The notes under the pieces were generated by a model. That model saw only the letters and a list, made by a program, of their open reading frames with translations. It was not told the DNA's origin and made no database searches. Both the position numbers and the translations under genes were made by a program. 64,000 nucleotides of DNA from a virus, in IMG/VR virus record IMGVR_UViG_3300022868_000015, positions 24,479 to 88,478 of that record; one strand, 5' to 3'. How positions within the stretch are numbered: the first letter of the stretch is position 1; every line of letters begins with the position of its first letter. Shown piece by piece: positions 50,733-58,239 of this stretch.

Positions 50733-50926
50733 TTTGAACCTTCTAATTCTTTAAGACTTATTAAAAAAATATCATCTTTTAATAAATAATCAATATCTTC
50801 TACACTATAATATTCATCTTCAATATAAATAGTCATCCCCTGAGCAGGTACAAAATTTAAACTTACAGATATATCATTTATATCATCATCTATATAAGTT
50901 TTTAAATCAAAAATAATTGCAAACAT
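50729..50926 (-). CDS. Small hypothetical protein
   Basis: 65 residues starting MFAIIFDLKTYIDDDINDIS, possibly a short strand-rich fold with an acidic middle. No domain recognised. It is the first gene of a short minus-strand pair, facing the divergent gene at 50983. Confidence 0.4.
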   Translation of the reverse strand: MFAIIFDLKTYIDDDINDISVSLNFVPAQGMTIYIEDEYYSVEDIDYLLKDDIFLISLKELEGSK

Positions 50927-50956
50927 AATTTTAAGTTTATTTATATTATATATTTA

Positions 50957-50968
50957 TTTTAATATATA
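50957..50968 (+). promoter_or_regulatory. Putative phage promoter element TTTTAATATATA
   Basis: Exact match 14 bases upstream of the TTG start at 50983. It begins the five-gene + unit that runs to the terminator at 52858-52886. Confidence 0.5.
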
Positions 50969-50982
50969 GCTTTATAATATAT

Positions 50983-51345
50983 TTGAAATCATATAAAACC
51001 TTTGAATGGAGAGAATCTGAAGTGGTTTGTTTACCAATTGAAGTATTTAGTGAATATTCAAATTCTATGGGCCAATCACAAAAAATAAATATTGATGTTC
51101 AAGAATATTTAAAATCAAAAGGATTAAAAACACTTTCAGGTAATGACATGGTAGTCAGTTCTTTTACAAATTTTATTGTTATTATATTTGAATCTAAAAG
51201 AACATATTATACTTTTTATGATACTATTGAAGGTATTAAAGGAGTTTACAACAATCCAGAAATATTAGATACAGTAACATCTAATGAATTATTAAATGGC
51301 GATTTAGATTATATGTTTGATGCAAATAAATTAGGATTATTATGA
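50983..51345 (+). CDS. Two-end-tagged hypothetical protein
   Basis: 120 residues with TTG initiation. MKSYKTFEWRESEVVCLPIE at the start (Y-x-x-F variant of the tag) and YMFDANKLGLL at the end. Core unrecognised. First of five tandem two-end-tagged genes; its stop overlaps the next start as TTATGA. Confidence 0.6.
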   Translation: MKSYKTFEWRESEVVCLPIEVFSEYSNSMGQSQKINIDVQEYLKSKGLKTLSGNDMVVSSFTNFIVIIFESKRTYYTFYDTIEGIKGVYNNPEILDTVTSNELLNGDLDYMFDANKLGLL

Positions 51346-51647
51346 AATATTTAAAAACATATGAAAATCTTATAGAACCAGATTATGATAATATTGATTT
51401 TATAAAAGTAATGGACCAAAATAATAATCAAATTAATGGTTTAACATATAAATTTAAAGCTACACGTTCACGTTTAAAAAAAATATCCAGCTTTTACGAC
51501 CATGATGAATCACTAAAATTAAAAATATTACTAAAAGAAATGAAAATGAAAATACATAAATTATTTTTAACTAACATAAAACTAAAAGAAGAATATTATA
51601 AAAGAAACCCAGATATTAAAGCTGGTGAAGATTTAGGATTATTATGA
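51342..51647 (+). CDS. Two-end-tagged hypothetical protein
   Basis: 101 residues. MKYLKTYENLIEPDYDN at the start and IKAGEDLGLL at the end. The middle is helical and Lys-rich (KLKILLKEMKMKIHKLF). Second in the tandem; the start/stop joints on both sides are four-base overlaps. Confidence 0.6.
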   Translation: MKYLKTYENLIEPDYDNIDFIKVMDQNNNQINGLTYKFKATRSRLKKISSFYDHDESLKLKILLKEMKMKIHKLFLTNIKLKEEYYKRNPDIKAGEDLGLL

Positions 51648-52054
51648 AACATTTAAAAACATATGAAGGGTTTAGTAAACCTAAAATGGTAGAAAAACCA
51701 GAACAAATTTATTTCACAAACATCAAAGCCAATGATATTTTTGAAGCATGGAAAATTCTTGAAAAACATTTCAATATACCAAAAGTTGATAGTTCTCTTA
51801 ATATTGATTCAAATCTTTTTCTAAAATCAATTAAAAATAAACAATATAAAGAAATGTATATTCGACACATGGAAGAACATGGTAAACATTTTACAACTAA
51901 AGCTATTGTATATGATAAACATAACAATACACCCTTTACAGTTGTTAATATAAATGACGTTAATTTTGGATATGAAAATTTTAATTTTTATGATTGGGCT
52001 GAAGAGAACGGTTATAGTTATATTCTTCAAGGAAATGATCTAGGATTATTATGA
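51644..52054 (+). CDS. Two-end-tagged hypothetical protein
   Basis: 136 residues. MKHLKTYEGFSKPKMVEKPE at the start and YILQGNDLGLL at the end. Core unrecognised, with a helix around AWKILEKHFNIPKV. Third of the tandem; 13 bp separate it from the next ATG. Confidence 0.6.
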   Translation: MKHLKTYEGFSKPKMVEKPEQIYFTNIKANDIFEAWKILEKHFNIPKVDSSLNIDSNLFLKSIKNKQYKEMYIRHMEEHGKHFTTKAIVYDKHNNTPFTVVNINDVNFGYENFNFYDWAEENGYSYILQGNDLGLL

Positions 52055-52067
52055 AAAACAATTCAAT

Positions 52068-52457
52068 ATGAAATACTTAAAAACAAAAAAAATATTCGAA
52101 AACCAATCCAAAGAAATATCTGCACTTTTAAATGATATCAATGTTAATAATATTAAAGGTATTCAAGAATATATTGATAAAGGTTATGATTTAGATTATA
52201 AAGATGAAGATGGTGATTTTGCTTTAATATATGCTACTTTAAATTATATAATAAATATTAGTGATGGTCCAAATAATTCTAAAGGTGAATTTTCAACAAT
52301 AGAATTTTTAATTGACGCTGGTGCTAATTGGAATATTAAAGATAACGATAATAAAACATTTTGTGATTATTTAGAAGATAAAGATAAAGAAAAACTAAAA
52401 GATAAATATCCTGATAAATATGGACAATATATATCAAGTAAATTAGGACTATTATAA
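52068..52457 (+). CDS. Two-end-tagged ankyrin-like protein
   Basis: 129 residues. Starts MKYLKTKKIFENQSKEIS and ends YISSKLGLL. IQEYIDKGYDLDYKDEDGDF, then IEFLIDAGANWNIKDNDNKT, are ankyrin-type repeats. One of the two ankyrin carriers of the tagged set; the role is likely binding of a host or phage protein. Confidence 0.65.
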   Translation: MKYLKTKKIFENQSKEISALLNDINVNNIKGIQEYIDKGYDLDYKDEDGDFALIYATLNYIINISDGPNNSKGEFSTIEFLIDAGANWNIKDNDNKTFCDYLEDKDKEKLKDKYPDKYGQYISSKLGLL

Positions 52458-52855
52458 TGATATATTTAAAAACATATAAAGAATCCAAAGAGGATTTTGA
52501 TACTTTTAAACGAATTGAAGTTTGGAGTAAACTTAGACCTTATTACAATAAATATGGTTCATTTGAATTAAATGTTAATATTACATTTAAGTTTGGTTTT
52601 GAAGAAGATGAAGTAAAAGATTACATATTTACTAGAAACATAAAGAAAATAAAATATACATCACTAGATTATATTGAATTACATTCAACATTGACAGTTA
52701 TAGATAAAGATGGTGGTACAAGAAGTGAAGAACAAGTAAGAAATTTTAGAAGTTGTGATAATAAATCTTTAAACGAAGTATTTAAATATATTAAAAATAT
52801 ATCAAATGAAGACATCATTTCATATATAGAATCAAATAGAATGGGCTTATTATAA
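52457..52855 (+). CDS. Two-end-tagged hypothetical protein
   Basis: 132 residues. MIYLKTYKESKEDFDTFKR at the start and IESNRMGLL at the end. The core has beta-rich segments (ELNVNITFKFGFEEDEVKDY) and is not recognised. Last of the five-gene unit; a strong terminator follows. Confidence 0.6.
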   Translation: MIYLKTYKESKEDFDTFKRIEVWSKLRPYYNKYGSFELNVNITFKFGFEEDEVKDYIFTRNIKKIKYTSLDYIELHSTLTVIDKDGGTRSEEQVRNFRSCDNKSLNEVFKYIKNISNEDIISYIESNRMGLL

Positions 52856-52857
52856 AT

Positions 52858-52886
52858 AAAAAAGCCACTTTTTGAGTGGCTTTTTT
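52858..52886. terminator. Bidirectional terminator
   Basis: AAAAAAGCCACT / AGTGGCTTTTTT with a five-base loop, between the convergent genes 52457-52855 and 52907-53185. It has A and T runs on both sides. Confidence 0.85.
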
Positions 52887-52906
52887 AATATCTTTACAGT
52901 TAAAGA

Positions 52907-53185
52907 TTACACATTAACTGCTTCAGCTAGCCCTTTACCAGCTTTAAATCTAACGACATTCTTTGCAGGAATATCAATTGATTCGCCAGTTCTCGGGTTT
53001 CTACCTTTACGTGCTTTTCGAGCAACTACTTTAAAGGAACCAAAGTTCACAAGTTTCACATCTTCGCCTTTTGCAAGGGATTCTTTAATCACTTCCATGA
53101 TTACGTTAATTACTTCTTTGCTAGCTTTTTTTGTATTGCCTGTAGCTTCGGCAACTGCATTTGTTAGGTCTTTTTTATTCGCCAT
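52907..53185 (-). CDS. HU-family DNA-binding protein
   Basis: 92 residues of the normal HU length. The N-terminal helical part KKDLTNAVAEATGNTKKASK and the arm with VNFGSFKVVARKARKGRNPR followed by TGESIDIPA are diagnostic. HU bends and compacts DNA as a homodimer. G+C is visibly higher than in the neighbours and its upstream -7 box is of the host type, so it was probably taken from a Bacteroidota host. In a phage it may help condense DNA or influence host gene expression. Confidence 0.9.
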   Translation of the reverse strand: MANKKDLTNAVAEATGNTKKASKEVINVIMEVIKESLAKGEDVKLVNFGSFKVVARKARKGRNPRTGESIDIPAKNVVRFKAGKGLAEAVNV

Positions 53186-53230
53186 AATTCAAATTTTAAG
53201 GGTTAAACATTAATTTATAATTTCTTACTT

Positions 53231-53238
53231 CAAAGATA
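53231..53238 (-). promoter_or_regulatory. Bacteroidota-type -7 box (TATCTTTG) for HU
   Basis: On the minus strand TATCTTTG fits the Bacteroidota sigma-factor consensus TAnnTTTG, 45 bp upstream of the HU start. A clear -33 TTTG is not seen. The 214-bp gap 53186-53399 holds no gene. Confidence 0.5.
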
Positions 53239-53399
53239 AGGAACTTTCTACCTGAAAAAAAATATTTCGTAAATTATTTTCACATTTTATTTTCACATTC
53301 ATCTCGTAAGTATAAAAATAATATCAAGAAAATCCGAATTTGTTTAATAAAAATTCAATAAAAATCAAAGAAATTTTAAATTGTTTATTGGAGATACTT

Positions 53400-54303
53400 T
53401 TATATGAGACCTAGTTTGTTTCCTTCTAAATAATATTTTATTTCTTCAACATTATCAAATTCCATACAATTTCTTTGACTACCATCTTCATTTTTTTTAT
53501 TAACGCGAAAAAAAAATACTTTTTCTCATTGTTTCAAAATATAATACAGCATATAAAGTTGAATGTATATTATAACCTTCATAAGAAGGTATATTATGAA
53601 CCCAATTAAATCCTAATTTATTAAGTTTCTTATATAAATCAATACCTTCATCAACAGTATCATAATTAAACTTAAAAGCAATGGAATTAGAAATATTAGA
53701 TTCATTTAAAACTGGTTCTATTTCTTCTATTATATCTTGTATAAAATGTTGAGCTTCAAATACAGTTAAATCACCCATATCATTGCCTTTAGGAACGGTA
53801 AAAGCATAATCACCATATTTAATAAGCTTTTTTCCACCTGGATCATTATCTAACTTATCATTATCATATATAACCACCTTAATCTGTGGCAAAATATCAA
53901 ACCATTGTTTTAAGTTTGAAGGATCATTACAAAAAACAGCAATAGCAGGATAACCAGATTGATGTATTCTAGCAGCATCAAAAATACCTTCAACTATAAA
54001 CAAATATTTATCACCAGGTTTTATTGATTCTATACCCCACGCACCAATTTTCTTACCTTTATATTCTTCACCAAAGTAAGTATAATACTTAGTATCAGGT
54101 TTATTCATTCCTTGTGATATATTCTTAGGGAAATTTGGATTGTATTTTTGATAACCAACCATTTGACCAGACATATTATAAATATTAAAATATACATCAC
54201 CTTTATCATTAATGAAAACATCATTGTGTTCAGGATCTATACCTCTTTCTCTTAAATGAGATTTAGTATCAACTAATTCATTATATGTCTTTAAATATTT
54301 CAT
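53400..54303 (-). pseudogene. Two-end-tagged Toprim-domain protein with frameshift at a T9 run
   Basis: The main frame (53500-54303) starts MKYLKTYNELVDTKSHLRER. A Toprim core has YLFIVEGIFDAARIHQSGYP (the catalytic Glu motif) and VVIYDNDKLDNDPGGKKLIK (the D-x-D motif), as in DnaG and topoisomerases. It stops after MRKSIFFSR at a run of nine T (53508-53516, A9 on the plus strand). Removing one T continues as VNKKNEDGSQRNCMEF and ends LEGNKLGLI at 53400, the expected end tag. The protein would bind or process nucleic acid ends. Frameshift by sequencing, phase variation or mutation is unresolved. Confidence 0.75.
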
Positions 54304-54698
54304 TATAATAAATCCATCTTTTTACTTTCAATCCATTGTTTCATTTCTTTACTGAAAAAATATTTATATAAAGGAATCAATTGTTTCGTTCTTTTTAATT
54401 TATCTAAATTTTCTTTTTTTAAAATATTATCTCTTTCAAATATACCAGACTTTCTTACAGTAAAAATATTGTCATTATTATTATACATTGATACCTCACA
54501 AATATGTATCCAAGGCCAATTATTTACAATCTGAACTTGACGAATACCATCACCCCAATCTACATATTGATCAAATATAATATTACTACCAATATATTTT
54601 CTCATAGAAATAATTAATTCAGACATTTCATCAAACATCTTTTGTTCAATATCATCTAATTTCTCTTTTTGTTTAATATAATCTTCGTAAGTTTTCAT
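54303..54698 (-). CDS. Two-end-tagged hypothetical protein
   Basis: 131 residues. MKTYEDYIKQKEKLDDIEQK at the start (capsid-tag pattern) and IESKKMDLL at the end, a diverged form of the end tag. Helical N-terminus, then a WGDGIRQVQIVNNWPWIHIC segment. Its start and stop share bases with both neighbours. Confidence 0.55.
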   Translation of the reverse strand: MKTYEDYIKQKEKLDDIEQKMFDEMSELIISMRKYIGSNIIFDQYVDWGDGIRQVQIVNNWPWIHICEVSMYNNNDNIFTVRKSGIFERDNILKKENLDKLKRTKQLIPLYKYFFSKEMKQWIESKKMDLL

Positions 54699-55300
54699 TA
54701 AATCAATCCCATTTTATTACCATCAAATATATAAGAATATTTCTTTTTTATATCAGATCGAACTTTCAATTCTCTAAATCTTTCAGGATTTTTTATAAGA
54801 AATTCATCTTGAAATAAATAAGTGTTAATGATGTGTCTATATATATTATCATTTGAAAAATCTATATCATCAATATTTTTATTAAAATATAAAAACAATT
54901 TAATATAAAGATTAGCATATACTCTAGACGTATAAGCAATAGATAATATTTCTTGTAAAATATTAGTTTTGCTAAAATCAAAACCTAATTCAATTAAATA
55001 TTCAAACATATCAATAAAACCTTTTTGATCTTTTATGATGTCATCATTTGTTCTGTATATTGTATGTTTTATTATTGGTAATTTGTCAATTTGTGCATCT
55101 TTTCCAAACTCATCATATATTCTCTTAGCTAATTTTTTAGATTCTTCCCAGTTTTCATTTTTATATTCACCTTTATTAGTATAATTATAATATCTAGGAT
55201 TTAATAAACTTGAGAATTTTCCTTTCAAAAATTGAGGATGGTCTTCATATTCTGAAAGTTTAGTAAATTCTAATTCTTCATATGTTTTTAGGTATTTCAT
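54698..55300 (-). CDS. Two-end-tagged hypothetical protein
   Basis: 200 residues. MKYLKTYEELEFTKLSEYED at the start, YIFDGNKMGLI at the end. The middle contains a helical ankyrin-like section (MFEYLIELGFDFSKTNILQE), which suggests a partial ankyrin domain. First gene of the minus-strand unit; TATATATAAAA lies upstream. Confidence 0.55.
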   Translation of the reverse strand: MKYLKTYEELEFTKLSEYEDHPQFLKGKFSSLLNPRYYNYTNKGEYKNENWEESKKLAKRIYDEFGKDAQIDKLPIIKHTIYRTNDDIIKDQKGFIDMFEYLIELGFDFSKTNILQEILSIAYTSRVYANLYIKLFLYFNKNIDDIDFSNDNIYRHIINTYLFQDEFLIKNPERFRELKVRSDIKKKYSYIFDGNKMGLI

Positions 55301-55357
55301 ATTATTCCATATATATAAAAAATCTAAACTAATTTGAAAAAATCAAATAAAAATACT

Positions 55358-55960
55358 ATGAAATTATATAAACCAAAAGAAGGTGAAACAGTTTATTACA
55401 ATGATAGAAAGGCTATCTGTTGTTATGTATATGATGGTGATTATATTAGAATTCAATATGATAATTCTTTAGATGATGAAAAAGATACTGATTATGTACT
55501 TTTCTGGTTATTAGAAACCATGAAACAAAACAGAAAAAAGAAACTAGACAGAGTTAAAATGAAAAATGATAATATTGGTGAAATCAACTTTTTTAAACAT
55601 TATGATTTAATAAGAGATAATAAAACGGTGAACAACACTTTAAATAAACATGTATCTGAAGCTTCAGATCAATTTAATGAAGAATTTAAAGATCTTAGTT
55701 CACAATTAAAATATAATCTTGTTGGTGAAGAATTAGAAATAAGATTTGTAATAGGAAAGTCAATTGAACATTATAATGATTTTACATATGAATTATTTTC
55801 ATGTTTACAACACATAGAAGGTGGAGAATCAGCAACATTCAAAATTAAAGATGAAATATTTAAAACTGATGATATTGAACAATACTTAATAGATATGTTT
55901 GGTAGCGATAAATTTAGTACAATTGTTCATCATTTACAATTAATAAATACAATAAAATAA
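55358..55960 (+). CDS. Fusion of a basic-tail protein to a second domain
   Basis: About 200 residues from the ATG giving MKLYKPKEGETVYYNDRKAI. The first 68 residues end with KQNRKKKLDRVK, which is where the basic-tail proteins of this window normally stop. The frame then continues MKNDNIGEINFFKHYD and a further 130 residues of unrecognised sequence. The joint looks like two genes merged by loss of a stop codon. A TTG eight codons upstream could extend the start. Confidence 0.5.
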   Translation: MKLYKPKEGETVYYNDRKAICCYVYDGDYIRIQYDNSLDDEKDTDYVLFWLLETMKQNRKKKLDRVKMKNDNIGEINFFKHYDLIRDNKTVNNTLNKHVSEASDQFNEEFKDLSSQLKYNLVGEELEIRFVIGKSIEHYNDFTYELFSCLQHIEGGESATFKIKDEIFKTDDIEQYLIDMFGSDKFSTIVHHLQLINTIK

Positions 55961-55963
55961 AAT

Positions 55964-56323
55964 ATGAAAATTAGAAACGGATTTGTAAGTAACAGTTCTT
56001 CTAGTAGTTTTATTATACATGGTGTAAAAATTACAAACAAAGAAGACATTGAAAAATTAACTAAATTATCTTGGCCTGAACAAAGTGAACTTGGTCTTGA
56101 ATTAGAAGAAGATAGATATTTCTTTGGTGGTAATGATAAAGATAACGATTATATAGTTGGTTTAAATGGTGGTAATCTTGAAGATGGTGTCATCGCTGAA
56201 ATTAAACCATTAACTGAATCAAATAAAGAAAAATTGGTTAAAATATTAAAAACATTAGATATTAAGATAAATATTGATAATATTAAAACATATGCTCAAT
56301 ATATAAGCAATGATAATTATTAA
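55964..56323 (+). CDS. Protein with MKIRNGFVSNSSSSSF start
   Basis: 119 residues. The first 17 residues MKIRNGFVSNSSSSSFI form a signature seen at the start of many otherwise unrelated bacterial and phage proteins of unknown function. A second copy starts the next gene. The remainder is acidic and not recognised. No tag at the C-terminus. Confidence 0.6.
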   Translation: MKIRNGFVSNSSSSSFIIHGVKITNKEDIEKLTKLSWPEQSELGLELEEDRYFFGGNDKDNDYIVGLNGGNLEDGVIAEIKPLTESNKEKLVKILKTLDIKINIDNIKTYAQYISNDNY

Positions 56324-56341
56324 ACAATAAATTATAAAAAT

Positions 56342-56683
56342 ATGAAAATAAGAAACGGATTTGTAAGCAACTCAAGTAGCAGTAGCTTCATGATTGAAAA
56401 TAAAACAGATAAAGATTTAACATTAGTGGATTTTATAACTGAACAACCTAATTTAATACAAGAATATGTAGATGAATATGATAGAGATGATCCTGAATAC
56501 ACTCAAGAAAATCTTTTAATCTCAGCAAAATTAAATAATGTTACATTTAAAGCAAAGACAGAAGAAGCTTATACTTTTGGTGATGATGATGGAACATTAA
56601 TTGGTAAGATACTTGATTATATGTTAAGAGATAATTGGGAAACAGAAAGTTTCAAGTGGAAATTTCATAGTTCAAATAGATAA
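56342..56683 (+). CDS. Protein with MKIRNGFVSNSSSSSF start (second copy)
   Basis: 113 residues. The first 16 residues are the same as in 55964-56323, but from MIENKTDKDLTLVDF onward the protein differs, so only the start is conserved between the two genes. This parallels the tag behaviour in the rest of the window. Function unknown. Confidence 0.6.
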   Translation: MKIRNGFVSNSSSSSFMIENKTDKDLTLVDFITEQPNLIQEYVDEYDRDDPEYTQENLLISAKLNNVTFKAKTEEAYTFGDDDGTLIGKILDYMLRDNWETESFKWKFHSSNR

Positions 56684-56685
56684 AT

Positions 56686-57000
56686 ATGTTAATATTTGAT
56701 GATTATAATGATTTTGTCAAAGGAGTTAAAAAACATTTTCCTAATGCAAAAGATTATCCAAACGCAAAAGATATTTGTAAATATAGTTACATAATCTTAC
56801 ATCTAAATACAGATGAAAAAATGATGAAAATTGTTGAAAAACATGCCAAAAATAAAGAAATTAATGAATATTTACCAGTGTATTGTTTATATAATGAAAC
56901 TAAAAAATGTGAAGAATATTGTTGGTTAAACAATAAATGTAAAAAATCTATAAATAGATTCGAAAGAAAAAGAAAAATAAAAAGAATAAAATATGAATAA
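56686..57000 (+). CDS. Cys-containing hypothetical protein with basic tail
   Basis: 104 residues. Cys residues in LPVYCLYNETKKCEEYCWLN and a following CKKS could bind metal. The end RFERKRKIKRIKYE is a diverged basic tail. Its stop overlaps the next start by a few bases. Confidence 0.45.
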   Translation: MLIFDDYNDFVKGVKKHFPNAKDYPNAKDICKYSYIILHLNTDEKMMKIVEKHAKNKEINEYLPVYCLYNETKKCEEYCWLNNKCKKSINRFERKRKIKRIKYE

Positions 57001-57355
57001 AAAAGTATATATTGCATCACCATACACAAAAGGTAATCAACTAGAAAATGTAAATGTTCAAATGGATATGTATTATGAATTAGTACAATTAGGATTTCTA
57101 CCATTTACACCATTATACTCACACTACGTACATGAAAGAAATCCAATATCTTATGATAAATGGATGGAAATTGATTATAAATGGATTGACGTATGTGATT
57201 ATATTTTAAGATTGCCTGGTGAAAGTAAAGGTGCAGATTTAGAAATTGAATATGCTAAGAACCAAAACAAAATAGTATTTTATAGCGTTGAAGAATTAAC
57301 AAATTATATTGAACCTAAACATTTAGATGAAGGTGACATACATATAAGTTGTTAA
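56993..57355 (+). CDS. DUF4406-type nucleoside deoxyribosyltransferase-like protein
   Basis: 120 residues. KVYIASPYTKGN at the start and LRLPGESKGADLEIEYAKNQ near the end are the two hallmark segments of the DUF4406/DUF1937 group, related to nucleoside 2-deoxyribosyltransferases. Such proteins act on nucleosides or nucleotides. The location next to the dUTPase gene supports a nucleotide-metabolism role. Confidence 0.7.
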   Translation: MNKKVYIASPYTKGNQLENVNVQMDMYYELVQLGFLPFTPLYSHYVHERNPISYDKWMEIDYKWIDVCDYILRLPGESKGADLEIEYAKNQNKIVFYSVEELTNYIEPKHLDEGDIHISC

Positions 57356-57371
57356 AAAATAAAAAAAGATA

Positions 57372-57914
57372 ATGATTAGAGGATTTGAAATTGTTTCTGA
57401 TGAACACAGAAAACATGAAAATGTACAACTACCATTAAGGGGTAGTGAAGATTCAGCTGGATATGATTTTTATTCAAATGAAACACATATAATAGAACCA
57501 GGTGATCAAAAAGTTTTTTGGACTGATATCAAAGCTTACATGCAAAAAGGTGAAGTTCTTAAAATATATGTTAGAAGTTCGATTGGTATTAAAAAAGGAC
57601 TTAGATTAGCAAATCAAACTGGGGTAATTGATTGTGTTCCAAAAGGAACTAAAATTAAAATTAAAGATGGTGAAATAAATGTTGAAGATTTATTGGACAA
57701 AAAAAAAATTATTATATCTTATAATGAAGAAGAAGATGAAATAGAAGAAGATGAATTAAAAGAAATATGGATCGTAGATGATCTGGAATTATTAGAAATT
57801 GAGACAGAAGAAGGTGACTCAATTAAAATACCCTTTGAAAAAGAGGTATATACTGAAAGAGGATGGATTAAAGCAAAAAATCTAACTCTTGATGATAAAA
57901 TATTAACATATTAA
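57372..57914 (+). CDS. dut: dUTPase N-terminal half fused to the N-half of a split intein
   Basis: 180 residues. Residues 1-87 hold dUTPase motif I (LRGSEDSAGYDFYSN), motif II (RSSIGIKKGL) and the first part of motif III (LANQTGVID). At Cys88 an intein begins: CVPKGTKIKIKDGEINVEDL (block A), an acidic loop, and EKEVYTERGWIKAKNL near block B. The usual block-B T-x-x-H is replaced by P-F-E-K, a Lys at the catalytic His position. The frame ends at residue 180 without the intein C-half, which is encoded at 59267. Spliced product: a 149-residue trimeric dUTPase that converts dUTP to dUMP. Confidence 0.9.
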   Translation: MIRGFEIVSDEHRKHENVQLPLRGSEDSAGYDFYSNETHIIEPGDQKVFWTDIKAYMQKGEVLKIYVRSSIGIKKGLRLANQTGVIDCVPKGTKIKIKDGEINVEDLLDKKKIIISYNEEEDEIEEDELKEIWIVDDLELLEIETEEGDSIKIPFEKEVYTERGWIKAKNLTLDDKILTY

Positions 57915-58178
57915 ATGGAAAACAAAAAATTAAATAATCTAACAAATGCAGCTAATGATTATAATAAAGGTTTAAACGATTGTGCAATAGTCGATATTAA
58001 TTCAAATTTAGATTTAATTGAAAAAATTGAATTAGATAAAAGTATTAAAGAATCTTTAATACATGCACACAAAAGATTAATAGACATTTTAAATGGTGAA
58101 ATAGACTTGAATGAAGAAGATTATTTGATCTATATTTCATATATACAAGAAATAATTGCAGATTATAGATTAAATTAA
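57915..58178 (+). CDS. Small protein in the intein gap
   Basis: 87 residues starting MENKKLNNLTNAANDYNKGL. It begins immediately at the stop of the dUTPase N-half gene (TAAATG). Helical, acidic and unrecognised. It sits between the split intein halves, upstream of the endonuclease, and may be cargo carried with the endonuclease. Confidence 0.5.
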   Translation: MENKKLNNLTNAANDYNKGLNDCAIVDINSNLDLIEKIELDKSIKESLIHAHKRLIDILNGEIDLNEEDYLIYISYIQEIIADYRLN

Positions 58179-58205
58179 AAAATTAACATAATTCCAGTAT
58201 TAATG

Positions 58206-58216
58206 TTTAATATATA
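58206..58216 (+). promoter_or_regulatory. Putative phage promoter element TTTAATATATA
   Basis: Lies 23 bp ahead of the endonuclease start at 58240, so the endonuclease in the intein gap can be expressed on its own. Confidence 0.45.
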
Positions 58217-58239
58217 TTATTAAATAAATAATTTTAACG

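Noticed and set aside
57372-57914. dUTPase simply truncated by a nonsense mutation
   Set aside because: The frame continues through a full N-intein, and the remaining dUTPase with a C-intein is found downstream.
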